From: Isochrysis galbana
Lineage: Eukaryota > Haptophyta > Isochrysidales > Isochrysidaceae
Assembly (NCBI GenBank): GCA_018136815.1
Contig: CM030938.1
Coordinates: forward strand, 2,020,202 to 2,084,201
DNA length: 64,000 nt
Direction: 5' to 3'
A program made the position numbers and the translations under genes. This document shows positions 49,938-60,718 of this stretch, piece after piece. The notes below the pieces were generated by a model. It searched no databases. It worked only from the letters and a program-made list of their open reading frames with translations, and was not told the DNA's origin. Numbering within the stretch: the first letter of the stretch is position 1; every line of letters starts with the position of its first letter.

Positions 49938-52900
49938 CTACATGAGGTGCTCGGAATCAGAGTCCAGGGAATCTGCCGAAGCCCGCGCCGAGCCACGCTG
50001 CGAGTCCACGAGACCCGAATAGATGCGCGCGATGCGCTCTTCGCGATCGAACTTCTGAGGGGAGCTGTCTTCATTTATCTGGGGTTGAGTAGGGTGGAGA
50101 AAGGCTCGTGAGGCATCGGGAACGAAGCTTAGTGGCAACTGGCCACCCGTTCCCAGAATAGAAACCACTCTTGATGGGCCTGTGCTCACTCGCGTCGCCA
50201 GATGACATAATCCTACCTGTTCTCCCTCGGCAAATGACACGCGCGTCGGCGACCCAATGGTGTAGAGCTGAGGGGCGGCGATTGCAATCACTTCGTCTCT
50301 ATCATAGCAATGCATCAGCTCGACGAGGGATGATGGGCACGTGTCATCTGGGTACGACACAACGAACTGACGAGCAATGTCGCCAATATCGACGTGTCCG
50401 TCGCGAGATGCCACTTCCCCAGCAGGGCCGAGAGCCGCGAGAAGTTTCGCTGCGCTCTCACATAGAGGCGCATGTTCGCCGAAACAACCCTTCAGGACCT
50501 CGCAAGCTATGGAGATCTGGCGGTTGGTGGCCCATCCTGTCCCGTCCTCATCCTGCCGGTAGAGCAGAACAAGCAGATAGTCCTTGACAGGATAGAGGGG
50601 TGCGAGCTGGGGCCTTGCGAGTGAGAAGCGATTCAGGAATGAAGGATAGTCCACAGGCGCCGAGGCGTCGTTGACGCCCAAAAGGGAGCGCCTGCGACAA
50701 GCGGTTGTCGGGGTGTGAGCAAGCTTGTGTACTGCTCGATGAGTAGCAGCGGTGCTGTGACGTGCCGGCGTTTCGCGGGATGGCCGAGCACCACGGCGTG
50801 CACAAGAGGCTGCCCATTGTGCCACAGCCGCCGGCGTACCTCATCTGCAACACGGAAAAGGGCAGACGCAACACTCGCTGTGTCTCGGCGGCCCACATCG
50901 GCAACGTCAATGTTCCAGTGCCCCGCTTATCCGCCGTGCGGTACGCTGCGGCGAGCTCGTCCCTCCTTGCAAAGACGAGGGCAGCTAGTCTGTGCGTTGT
51001 GCGGTGCACATCGCGCAGGGCCGGGATGAGCTCGGCCTCGAAGTTGATAATCTTAAGTACCCCAAAAGCAAAGGTCTCGCACCAAATGCCTTGACCATAG
51101 CCGTTGGCCGCGCCGTCGGTGGGAAGATTGGAGCTCGAGTCACCGTCCGCACCATCACGGTGCTTGGGTGGAGGTGCAATCCGCGGTGATCGTCGCGCCG
51201 TGGCTGCGGCGACAGCCGAGGCAGCATCTGCGGAGGCTGCGGCGACGCTGCAGAAAGGGCGATCTTGCGTGGTTGAGCCAGGTGGGCCTAGAAGTGCATA
51301 GGCGCCCTTGTTGCGAGTCTTGCCCGCATAGTTGGAGGCGGAGAAGATGGTCGCCAGCAACCGCCCAGAGCCAAAGGGCCACTCGTAGCCGTCGAGTACC
51401 TGATAGGAAATCCGGCGAGAGAAGCAGAGGTGGGATCGGACATGAGGGAGGCCGGAAGGGGGGGAGGGCTCGACAGGGCAACCGGGCCATGTTTGGCGTG
51501 CGGTCAGCGCGTCGGAAGGCGCACTGCCCGAGCTGCCATCTCCATTCACCTGCTCGTGCGACCTGAGTACTAGCTCCATTCCAGTTCGTGAGCAAAACTC
51601 TCTCACGACGTCATCCCCAAAGAGCAGCCCCGTGCCTCGATGCTTGTTGTGCATGGTCCCCTGCATATGCATCGGGTCGTTCCAAAGCGCCGAGTTAATG
51701 GGGCGCAAGGCGGCCTCGCGTTGCTCGACCTCGGCCATGCGCGCTCTCATGGCGGGATGGACTAGCGCACGACGGGGCGCGAGGCCCGAGGGCGCCGGCG
51801 CGTTGGTGAGGTTGACAGCATAGTCGGCACGGGGAAGAGAAGCCAGCCCTTCAACAGTCATGTCCTCATCGACACCGCCGTGGAGAACGAGCACCTGAAG
51901 GGGAGTCGGAAGTCGAGGATCGTCATGAGCGCAGATGCGCCTACACCTGGCAAGAGCGCCAGCGCAAGACCACCGGATGACACATGACAGTCAGGCACAG
52001 CTGGTTCAGGCCTGTGCCCGCGGCGCTAGTCACGCCGACGCAACCGCCTACGGCCGCCTGCGAAAGCACGGGAGGCGTGCACGGGGCGGCAAGGAGAAGC
52101 CTCAGACCCGGCATCCCAATGCCGCGGGTACCGGACGCGCCCCGTGCACAGCGCATACCTTGTCATTAACGACAGTTGCCACTGGCAAGTACTCAAAGGC
52201 CTCCGAGAACAGCTCGTAGACCTCTGCGTCGTACTTGCTCGCGCACTCTCGCTGGAATCCATACAGAGCGTGGACCGATCTCTCCTCGTGGTTGCCGCGA
52301 TTGAGGAAGACAGATGTGGGATAGAGCTGCTGCCACGCGAAGATGGTGAGGGTGACCTCGACGCCTTGCTCGCCCCGATCGACGAAGTCGCCGTTGAAGA
52401 GGTACGGGCGAACTGCAGAAGGGAGACCATTCGAACGGAAACTGCAGAGGGGAACGGCACGCACAACCCGCATAAGAAGGACAGGCTTACTCCCTCCCGG
52501 AAGATGGCGCCAACCGAGTGGCCTGCGCGCGCCCAGGCACCGCTCAGCCCCCCCCCCCCCCCCCCTGCCTCACGCCCCACCGAGGTGGCGCATGCCAGGC
52601 GCAGGTGGCCAGGCGCGACTCACATGTGCATCAGGTCAGGAAATTGGCCGTGCAGGTCGCCGACAACCGCCAGTGCGCAGCCGATGGGCACCTCATACGT
52701 TGGCACATTGGGTAATGATTTGAGCAGCTCCGTCTGTCGGCGGAGCAACTGCACGACGAAGCTCTTTGGCGGCAGCTGGTGGCGCACAAACGTGGCCATC
52801 AGATCTAGGACGGTGGCCTCAGTGATGGGGAACGAGAAGAGTCTCGTGTTGTACTGCAGGCAGTTGGTGAAGGACGTCGATACGAGTGATGCGGACGAGC

Positions 52901-53246
52901 CGGTAGCCGCCTCGTCTGCGGCCATCCTCCGCTCGACCGCAAGCACGCCCTCCTCTGCAATGGCTGTAATGAACGACGCGAGCTCTAGCGTCTTTGCGTT
53001 GTCGATCCGGTCGTGCGATGCGGACCATCCGAACCTTTGCGCGACCCGCCATCGGCCACGCAGCCCTCTCCACTGCCTGGAGGGCTGGTGCGGCCTCGAG
53101 GGAGCAAGGGGAGGCACCGAGCTTGCGGGAGGTAGGTTGGACCAGAGGGGCGGCGGAGGCGGAGCGTCGTCTGCGTCGTCGTCCGAGTCGAGAGGCCGGA
53201 GTGTGCCTCCGCCGCTCCGTTCCGAGTCGAGCTGGCGCCCAGGCAT
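49938..53246 (-). CDS. PPEF/PP7-type serine/threonine phosphatase with EF-hand-like tail
   Basis: There are five exons: 53246-52624, 52441-52159, 51894-51550, 51399-50840 and 50691-49938. All introns have GT..AG ends and consistent phases, giving 854 residues. It is a metal-dependent PPP-family phosphatase. GDLHG lies at 196-200 (VVGDLHGQFPDLMH), then FNGDFVDRG, FLNRGNHEE, LVLHGGVDED after splice 2, SALWNDP, RSHEQ|VLDGYEWPFG across splice 3 and FSASNYAG. Each splice restores a conserved block. The C-terminal part resembles the calcium-binding tail of RdgC/PPEF proteins, with loops TADKRGTGTL and RQDEDGTGW. Both lack the acidic residue at loop position 12, so calcium binding may be weak. The start is the ATG at 53246; the frame is open further up but without ATG. 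The C-terminus is Ser/Asp-rich (SADSLDSDSEHLM). Confidence 0.9.
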
Positions 53247-53558
53247 CTCTCTGAAGCCCCCCTTCACCTCGCCGCACCTTGACCCCCGAAAGAAAGTCAA
53301 CCGCCCACCCGCCTCGCCACCGCCGCCCTCCCCACCTCCACCCTTTCCCCCTCCCAAAACGAGCCCTCTCTCCCTTCCTTCCCCTCACCCGCCCCTTGCT
53401 AACCCCTTCCCCCCCCCCCCGCGCGCGCGCCGGACGCCACGACCCTGTCCGCCCCGCCCCCGCCCCCGCTCCCCTCCTTCTCTCTCTCCCCTCTCGCTTC
53501 CCTTCAGGGGATATGATCTGTTGTGCCCTCCTGTCTATCTAAAGTATCCCTCGTCCTT

Positions 53559-53594
<36 letters not shown>

Positions 53595-53900
53595 TCTGTT
53601 GCCTGGTCTCTCTCACTCTACCTCTCTTTCTCTCTCCTGTCCCGCTCGCTCTCTCCGGGGCTCTCCCCATTATTGTACTTTAACGTGCGAGAAAGAAGCG
53701 AGAAATTTGGAGGAGATGATGAAGATGAAGAAGGAGAGGAGAGGAGGGGAGGGGAAAGGGGAGGGAAGTGAAAAGAGGAGGCGTATTATAAGAGAGGAGA
53801 GAGGGGAGAGAGAGAGAGTGGAAGAGACGACGAGGAGAGAGAGGCGCAGGAGAGACGAGGAGAGGACAGAGAGAGAGAGAGAGGTTTCCTTGAGTTCCTC
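53247..53900 (-). promoter_or_regulatory. Upstream tracts of the phosphatase gene (CT then GA)
   Basis: On the minus strand 53890-53690 is CT-rich and 53650-53280 is GA/G-rich down to near the start codon. The order is the same as before the J-domain gene at 41290. Confidence 0.4.
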
Positions 53901-54501
53901 TGCATTTCTACGGGTAAAATAATCTGGAGTTCCTCGGTGTCCTTCACATACTACTACGTTCTACGTTCAATTGATACTCTAGAGTACATAAAGGTACGTT
54001 CAACACTTAGAGTAATACATAAAGGTCCGCCCTACTCCTACAAGTTGTAAGTGTCTCCCCGGCGCGGCGGCGGAGCTTTCCTCGTTCCCCGAATCATCCA
54101 ATCATCGCTGGAACTGCTCACCCTTCCTCGTCTCCTCCATATAGACGTGTGACGAAACTTGTTGTCTGCTTTTACGCGGTCGGTGCTCTTTGGTGTGGAC
54201 ATACACTCATCAGTGCTCTTTGGTGTGAGACAAGGCTCACCTACAATACTGAGAGTACAAATGATTACTAAAGGTCGCCAGTAATGTGGCATGGACTACT
54301 CTGTGACCCGAGTAATCACAGGTTGATTACTCTCGGGGGTCGAGTAATCACGGTTTTAGTAATGTAATGCATTACCGGTATGTATATGCCTTCACTAAAT
54401 AAAAAACTATTCTTTATACATTGTACCCAGAACTCGCAACTCAGAACTCGCAACTCGCAACTCGTGTTCGGCCCTCCCCTCCCTCCGCGCCGCTTGCTGC
54501 C
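53901..54501. other. A/T-rich flank with small inverted repeats
   Basis: Repeated words include GTACATAAAGGT (53983) and ATACATAAAGGT (54016), GTGCTCTTTGGTGTG (54182, 54216), GAGTAATCA at 54309 and 54342, and TAATGCATTA. CAGAACTCGCAACTC repeats run up to 54465. This is probably the end region of the transposon whose ORF starts at 54502. Confidence 0.45.
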
Positions 54502-55309
54502 ATGCCTGGAGGTCGAGGCCGGGGCCGCATGCGCAATGCTCGCATCACAGGGCAATTCTTGCCTGAAATTCGCAACCGGGGCTCCGTCATTGGCGAGCAA
54601 GTCGCAGTTCCCGGCAGCTATTGGGAGGGAAGGATGACGGCTGAGGAGCGCAACACGAAATACCTGTGCACGGTCCTTGCATACGACCCCCTCTACAAGC
54701 CCATCACCCGGGCTCCGGGGGCATACTGGAAGCTGCAAGAGATGGGTATCACGGGCACTGGTAGTCTTGAGTTGGGTGACTCAAGTGGAGAGATCTTCTA
54801 CATGTCGAACGCCGATTTCTTGAAGCATTACTACCAGACCTTCCCCGACCGCATGCCGACTCCAGCACCAGCAACGGCGCCGGATCCTCCAGATTCAGAT
54901 TCTCCTACTCCTACTCCGGCAGATGGGGCAGTCCCGGGAAGTGTTGCTGTTGATGATGGGCCTCTCACCAACGAAGAGTTTCGAGAGGGCGGGCGACGTG
55001 CTGGCGGCAACGTCGTCCTGAACGCTCATTGGCGTTTGGAATGTGACGTGCTTGCTACGAGTGGACCGCACCGAGGCCAAAGACTCGCCACTTTCGTGTG
55101 CATCATTCAAGACAGCACAAACAACGAGTGCGGGTGCAAGCGCTCAGTGTGGCACCTCCCGGGCAAAGCACCCTCGAGTTCCAATCTCCACACCCACATC
55201 AACAAGATGGCGGAGAAATGCTCCGGTCACAAGGCTGCCTCACTTCTTCTGAAGGATCATAGTTCGAAGTTCGTCATGGTGGAGGGCAAGCTGGTCCCCA
55301 AGTTGAATT
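54502..55309 (+). CDS. N-terminal part of a BED-finger (probably hAT) transposase
   Basis: An ATG at 54502 (MPGGRGRGRMRNARITG) opens a frame that runs into the assembly gap, giving at least 269 residues. A Pro/Asp-rich spacer is followed by a BED-zinc-finger-like region: CGCKRSVWHLPGKAPSSSNLHTH, then KCSGHKAAS. BED fingers at this position are typical of hAT transposases. It is not a copy of the hAT at 56403, as the sequence is unrelated beyond the finger type. The catalytic part is missing in the gap. Confidence 0.5.
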
Positions 55310-55409
55310 NNNNNNNNNNNNNNNNNNNNNNNNNNNNNNNNNNNNNNNNNNNNNNNNNNNNNNNNNNNNNNNNNNNNNNNNNNNNNNNNNNNNNNNNNNN
55401 NNNNNNNNN
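55310..55409. other. Assembly gap (100 N)
   Basis: Exactly 100 unknown bases, the usual placeholder for a gap of unknown size. Sequence left and right of it belongs to different elements on different strands. Confidence 1.
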
Positions 55410-56402
55410 GTTCCATAGCTTTGCCCACGTGGGGTGCAGCTTGGGGCCCGGGTGCGTTGGGCTACCCCACATGGGTTGTGAGAGTGCTCCTTCCCTGCTC
55501 ACTTTCAGAGAGGCGCTCTTAGACAGAAAGTCAGGTTCCAGGTCGACGCCTTCGAGTTTGTTGAGATGCGCAACAATGGCGCCCAAGGTCTCTTCGTCTT
55601 TAGCCTTGTGGCCCTTCTCGTACGCCGTGAAGGTGATGATGATTTTGTGAGAGTCCGGGAACTCGGCCTCTCCCTCGGGCTCGGGCTCGAGGTCTTCGTC
55701 GAGCAGGGCCACCTGTGTGACCGTGGAGGGAGACGTGGTTAGTCTTCTGTTTGGTTGTGTTTCTCTAGGGCCCAATGGGCTCAGTGTGCCTTCAGCGCTA
55801 TCGCTTCCTCTCGAGGATTTTGGGTGGGGTGTATTTTGTGTTGGCCCATTTTCGTGTTTGTGTTTGCTGTGGTGGACCTCTGAGGCCGGTGTCATGCTCG
55901 TCACCCTGGCGCCCGAGACGCGGCCTTCTGCCCGTCCTTCGTCGTCGCTGTAGAGTGCCTCTCCGGTGTCGTCTTCTCTGTTGTCTCTGTCCCCCTTGTT
56001 GGGGGCCCACAGCTGTTCAGTGTTCATGGCTTTTGTCGTCATACCCCCATGGGGGTCTTGTTTATGATGGTGCCGGGCCAGCCCCTCGCGCCGGAGCACG
56101 AGGGCGGTACCGCGGCTTTGTAGGGGCCAGGCCCGGAGGCCTTCCCTGTTGGATCGTCCCTCTTGTGTGGTGTGGCTGGGGTGGCTGTGTGGAGTGGTGT
56201 GGGTGTGCTGCATGCTGGCTGCTGCCAGCATGCAGGCTGTTGTGTCCCCGTTCTCGGGGGTGAGCGGGCGCGGCCCGCTGGCTCCTGTGCCTACCTGGTC
56301 GGGCGGGTCGTCTTGGCGTGGTCGCTTCGGCGACATTGGCGTGTCCATGAACGCTTCGTCCATGGCGGCGAGGGCGGCGGCAGCGAGGGCGGGAGGCGGC
56401 GC
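55410..56402 (-). pseudogene. Retroelement ORF1-like fragment, split by the hAT insertion
   Basis: The minus-strand frame continues from the start at 59836 (ATGGAGCGCGC), which lies on the other side of the hAT element. It reads ALAAAALAAMDEAFMDTPM, then a long Pro/Ser/His-rich region, then EPEPEGEAEFPDSHKIIITF and LEGVDLEPDF before running into the gap. LEGVDxEPDF and the ATGGAGCGCGC start identify it with the 44334-46379 family. The hAT insertion lies within the first ten codons, so this copy is disrupted. Confidence 0.65.
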
Positions 56403-59400
56403 TAGGCCCAGGTCAATCCTTTTAGCAAAAGTCGCCCAAACTTGTCGGCCGAACTTGCGGGATTCTTGAAGCCGATGACCCAAACTTGTGATAATTCTTT
56501 TCGCAAGTTGTCGTGCGGCAAGTACGTCCGCAGTCCGCAGCACGTTTCCCTTAGGGACGCAAAAAAACTGCCGGCGTACTCGCGCATTGCGTGCCCGACG
56601 GTCCGACGGTCCCCACCCCGTGCACCATTAGTAGTAGTATAGGCCTGTGCTAATACATGTTTGTTCGTCATTGAGGCATTCACATCACACAATACTACAT
56701 ACAACACGGTAACACTACAAACTACAAACGACACACTTATTCTCATTCACATTGGGACTTTGTCACGTTGGTTGTTGTTGTAACGCAACATCAACGCCGC
56801 CGAAAGTTGGTCCGCCAAAGAAGACGAGCGATCGGGCCCAAACATCTTGGCAAGCAATGAAAACACTCTCTCACACGCAGCCGAATTAGGAGTCATGCTG
56901 AACGCAATCCTTGCTGCTTTCGCCCACGTGGGGAACTTGGTGTGGTTGGATGACCACCAAGCAAGAACTTCCCGTGTGAACGTTGGGACCTCCGAATGAT
57001 CGATCGTAGTCCCATCACAGGCGGCCAGGTACGCGGGAAGCTCATCCAGCAACCTTTGTCGCACGGAAGGTAAATGGCCAAATGCAGGGATCTCGACCAG
57101 CCGATGCACCCAAATTGCATCCACCTTGTTATTGGCAAAGGCGGGGTTGAATGCACGCAAGAGCCCGGTGCGCCGGTGCTGCTCTCCGCAGTGATATGGA
57201 GAGGCACACTGATCATTGAGCCGATCTTCGAGATACTGAAAAGCGCCTCGTACCTGCTGCACAAGCAATGACCATTCAGGCAAAGCAGTTGCGTCGATTG
57301 CCCGTCGCATCTCCTGTTCATCAAACACACCTAACGTCGTGCCATCGTCATACGTAATCACCCAACCTCCGCGCTGACGGGCGTCCGGCACATGCGAGAT
57401 CACACCCTTAAACCAGCGGTGGTAGGGAGCTTCATAGTACTCATTGGTTTTGGTGCCTACATCCAGCTTTGCACCGGCACGCAACAAGCTTGCGATGTTG
57501 GGCAGGTCAGAGGCTTCCTCACCCATGGTGCGCCCACGGCGACGGATACTCTCGAGAGCCTCATACACCAACAGGATCTCGAGACCATCGCCTTCAAGCT
57601 TGTATGTCGTTGTGCACAGAACCTCCACATCCATGGCGAGGGCGAGCTCCAATTGCAGCTGCCGTCCCTGTGTACGGATAATTCGAGCCATCGCCTTAGT
57701 CGTAGCATCTCCAATGCCACACTCTTCCAGCTTGGCCACGAACCTTTGCAAATCGCCGAAATTCTCCGCCAACTGCTTCATCACTTCCCAGCGGGACCAC
57801 CAGCGGATCTTTGAGTACCCCTTCATCGTGACGTGCATCATATCGAACCATAGAGTGCGAGCGATTTGGGTGTGAGAGATCAGCGTTAGCCACGGTGTCA
57901 AAAAGTCTTCAAGAACAGCTAGCTCCATATGCTCACCTGTGTGCTGCAGGGTGTGTGAGACGCACAACATATCGACAGCGTTCGGACAAAGGTCCAACAG
58001 CTTCTGGCACGCCACACCGTTAGTGGAACAGCTATCCCGCGTGATCCCGACAACCCAATCAGGCTCCAAGTTGACCTTGCGCATGGTGCTAGAGATGTGT
58101 CGAAACAGCCCTACCCCATCCATGTGCCTTTCGACCGTACTAAAACATAGAAGGCGGTTGCCGATCGCTGAGAAATTGGCATCGACAAACCGACCGCAGA
58201 CGGTCATTGCTTCCCCCATACGTGTGGTGCCGTCGAACGTGATGGTTACAAATTGTCCAGCGATCTCTTGTTGCACGAGCGCGATCTCCTTAGTCTCAAT
58301 CTTGGGAATGAATGTCTTCAGATTCGAGGATTCTGACAACGCCCTCCCACCTTTTTCGAGTAACTTTCTGAGTCTCCCTTGCACCCTCTCGAGCGGAATG
58401 CCGCTCTCTAGACAAACCTCGACGACCTCCCAACGAAAGGCGACTGTCTCTCTATCGACGCTGCTGCCGGCCTCGTCCGGATACTGCTCGTAGTAGTCAT
58501 CCATGAAGGACTTCCGCTCGTTCTTGGACTCCTCTGCCTTGAAGTACAAAGCCTTGTTCGACGTGTGCTTGTTCGAGAGAATGTGACCTTTGAAGATGGA
58601 GAACGCCAAGGAGATCTCTTCCTTGCATGCCCGACAAAATATCTTCGCGCCGGACGGCGTAAAGGTCTCATCGGGGTAAGCCTTGATGCGGTCCGTTGGC
58701 GTGACTTGTTTGGGCTCGGGTGTCTTCCGCGCCGAGCCTTGCCGCGCGCGGCGCAAGCCGAGGGGAGGCAACTGCCTCATCTGTCGGTCTCGCTCGATGG
58801 CTGCCAGCGGGGGCGGGACATTGCCAACTTCATTTCCTTGCGAGTGCAAGGGCCCTCCGTTGTCCCTCGACGTCCCCAAGGAGGAGGAAGGAAAATTCGC
58901 GGTGCTCGATGACGCGCCTAAGGTCGACGCCGAATCTCTTTGTTCGAGCTCCGAGGACCGCACCCAGCGAGTAGACATCTTTTGCTGCTCCACCAAGAAG
59001 AACTCCACCTGCACGAGCTCGGTGGTGGCGTACATGGTGCCCGCGCCCGTGTGCTTGACCGTGCACTTGCCCAGGTTCTTGTGCCACATCTCTGCGCCGA
59101 CGCTCACCTCCGCCGCCTTGGTCAGGTCGATGCCATCGATGCCCGTGTCGTTGTCGTAGCTGCCGTCGCTGTCGTCGGACTCAACGATGCTCGTGGAGCG
59201 GCGCGAGGGCGCGGTCCCAGCCCTGTCGGTCTCGGTCTCCATCTCCATGGCCTTGTCGCCGCCGTTGTCGCTCGCCTCCTCGTTCTCCTCGTTCTCCTCA
59301 TCCTCAACTAAGCGCGCGCACCGCTGCTCAGCGCTGACGCCTTCCTCATCGCCGTCCGCGAGCGACGCGACGCGGCTTCGCGTACAATGGCGCTTACCTG

Positions 59401-59819
59401 TGAGGGGCAAAGGCAGGGGTTGAGATGCGGGCCCACGGGCTCGCGCACGGGCGCAGCAGACCAGCAGGCGGAAGGGGCAGGCATGGCTCACCTCCTCGGC
59501 CCGCCATGCGCGTGCGGCCGCCGCGGGCTTTCATTCTCCTGACATCAAGAGCACAAGAGCACCCCAGTTTATCTTAATAAAACGTCTTGTTTATGTGAGT
59601 AAGAAAAATTTTCTGTGAAAAGGCAGGGGAACGTGACCATATTGTATTCTACTGTAGGGGGGGGCATTTTACTCCTAGATAGGGGGTTATACGATTAGAA
59701 AGGGGGGTCGCCCGCCCCCAAACTTGTGGCTCACTTGTAGAGAGGGCCCAAACTTGTGACAAGTTGGAGCAGCCGCCCAAACTTGCAGAAAAATTTGCAA
59801 AAGGATTGACCTGGGCCTA
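56403..59819 (-). mobile_element. Complete hAT-family DNA transposon, 3417 bp
   Basis: Both ends carry TAGGCCCAGGTCAATCC(TTTT) as inverted repeats. An 8-bp direct duplication GGCGGCGC flanks it (56395-56402 and 59820-59827), the hAT signature. The subterminal motif CCCAAACTTG occurs at least twice near the left end (about 56435 and 56469) and three times near the right end (about 59718, 59749, 59777). These are likely transposase binding sites. It is inserted in a retroelement ORF. A 487-bp piece of the same element lies at 20498-20984. Confidence 0.93.
56747..59534 (-). CDS. hAT transposase
   Basis: The long frame ends at 56747 and is open up to 59491 (ATG, MSHACPFRLL), giving 914 residues. 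An alternative first exon, 59534-59492 (MKARGGRTRMAGRG), joins in frame through a 94-nt intron (GTGAGC..TCACAG, 59491-59398). I slightly prefer it because that skips a low-complexity stretch. Domains are an acidic N-terminus, an SH3/Tudor-like patch near WHKNLGKCTVKHTG, and a BED-type finger (FCRACKEEI...KGHILSNKH). The RNase-H-fold catalytic region has TITFDGTTRMGEAM and GITRDSCSTNGVA, then CVSHTLQHTGEH. An inserted Tudor-like piece (WVITYDDGTTLGVF) follows, and the C-terminal dimerisation block is NSAACERVFSLLAKMFGPDRSS. There are no stops or frameshifts, so the enzyme may be active. Confidence 0.9.
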
Positions 59820-59858
59820 GGCGGCGCGCGCTCCATGACCCTATCAGTTTACTGATAG
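59820..59858 (-). promoter_or_regulatory. Hairpin head and start of the interrupted retroelement
   Basis: On the minus strand CTATCAGT-AA-ACTGATAG (59858-59841) is followed by GGTC and ATGGAGCGCGC (59836). The perfect 8-bp arms and 4-nt spacer equal those at 21513-21536, with a different arm sequence. The hAT target duplication GGCGGCGC begins at 59827. Confidence 0.7.
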
Positions 59859-60718
59859 TTGCGGTTGGATATGGGATATGTGGATATTGCGCAAATGATG
59901 ACTCGATCTCGATGCCAATGGCCAATGTGTCAATGCCGTTCTGAGTCAGAGTGAGAGTGGCTCGCAGCTCGCAGCTCGCAGTGAGCAGTGACGCAATCTT
60001 TCTATTTCACTAATGGTAGATGGTAGTTTGATGTGCCAGTTCTAGCTCGTTTGTGCTCTATGATCTATGATATCTATATATATGCTCTGCAGAGGACAAA
60101 GATAGCATATTCAGTATTCATAGCCAGAAGCAAAAGCCAGCGAAGCGAAACTAGTGGGCAAGTTGGAGCAAGTTGGGAAGGAAGGTGGGTATTTACTTTT
60201 ACTTTTAGGGTATTTACTTTTACGGGAGCAAGTGAGCCAGGCAAGTTGGGTGTTTACGTTTACGTTTACGAGAAGCAAGTCTGAAGTCTGGGCAAGGGAC
60301 AAGGGCCTCCAACACACACTTCTCAAAGCACAAGTACTTCCTGCTCCCTGCTCCCTCGTATTTTCTATTCGAGAGGAGAGGTAGAAAGTTTAGAAGTAGA
60401 AGAGGAGAGGGAGCAAGCGATGGCAATGGGGAGGGAGGGGGGGGCGGGGAGCATCATGAATTAGGAAGAATCAGGTGACCAGGAATCTATCGAAAAAAGC
60501 GGGAGGAGAAGGAGGAAAGAGAGAGCGCCTGCTGCTGCAGATGTGTGCAACGACGCCACACACAGTCAGCCAAAAGAAGGAAGGTGGGCTTTCTCCTCTA
60601 TTCTCGAGCCTTTTCTCTTCTACCCGTGTTCTGGGCAAGGGAAGGGAGGAGAACGCCTGCAATCGAAGTCCGTCCAACAGTGGGACAGAGTAGCCGGTCC
60701 TCGCCGCCCACCGCTTGG
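59859..60718. other. Upstream region of the metalloprotease gene
   Basis: It contains short repeats (CAGCTCGCAGCTCGCAG near 59966; TTACTTTTACTTTTA and TTTACGTTTACGTTTACG at 60191-60270) and a GA-rich tract (60385-60450 and 60490-60530). No gene recognised. Confidence 0.5.

Noticed and set aside
52144..53922. 592-codon open frame on the plus strand
   Set aside because: It is antisense to the phosphatase exons and runs through its CT/GA leader. The conserved phosphatase motifs on the minus strand explain the sequence.
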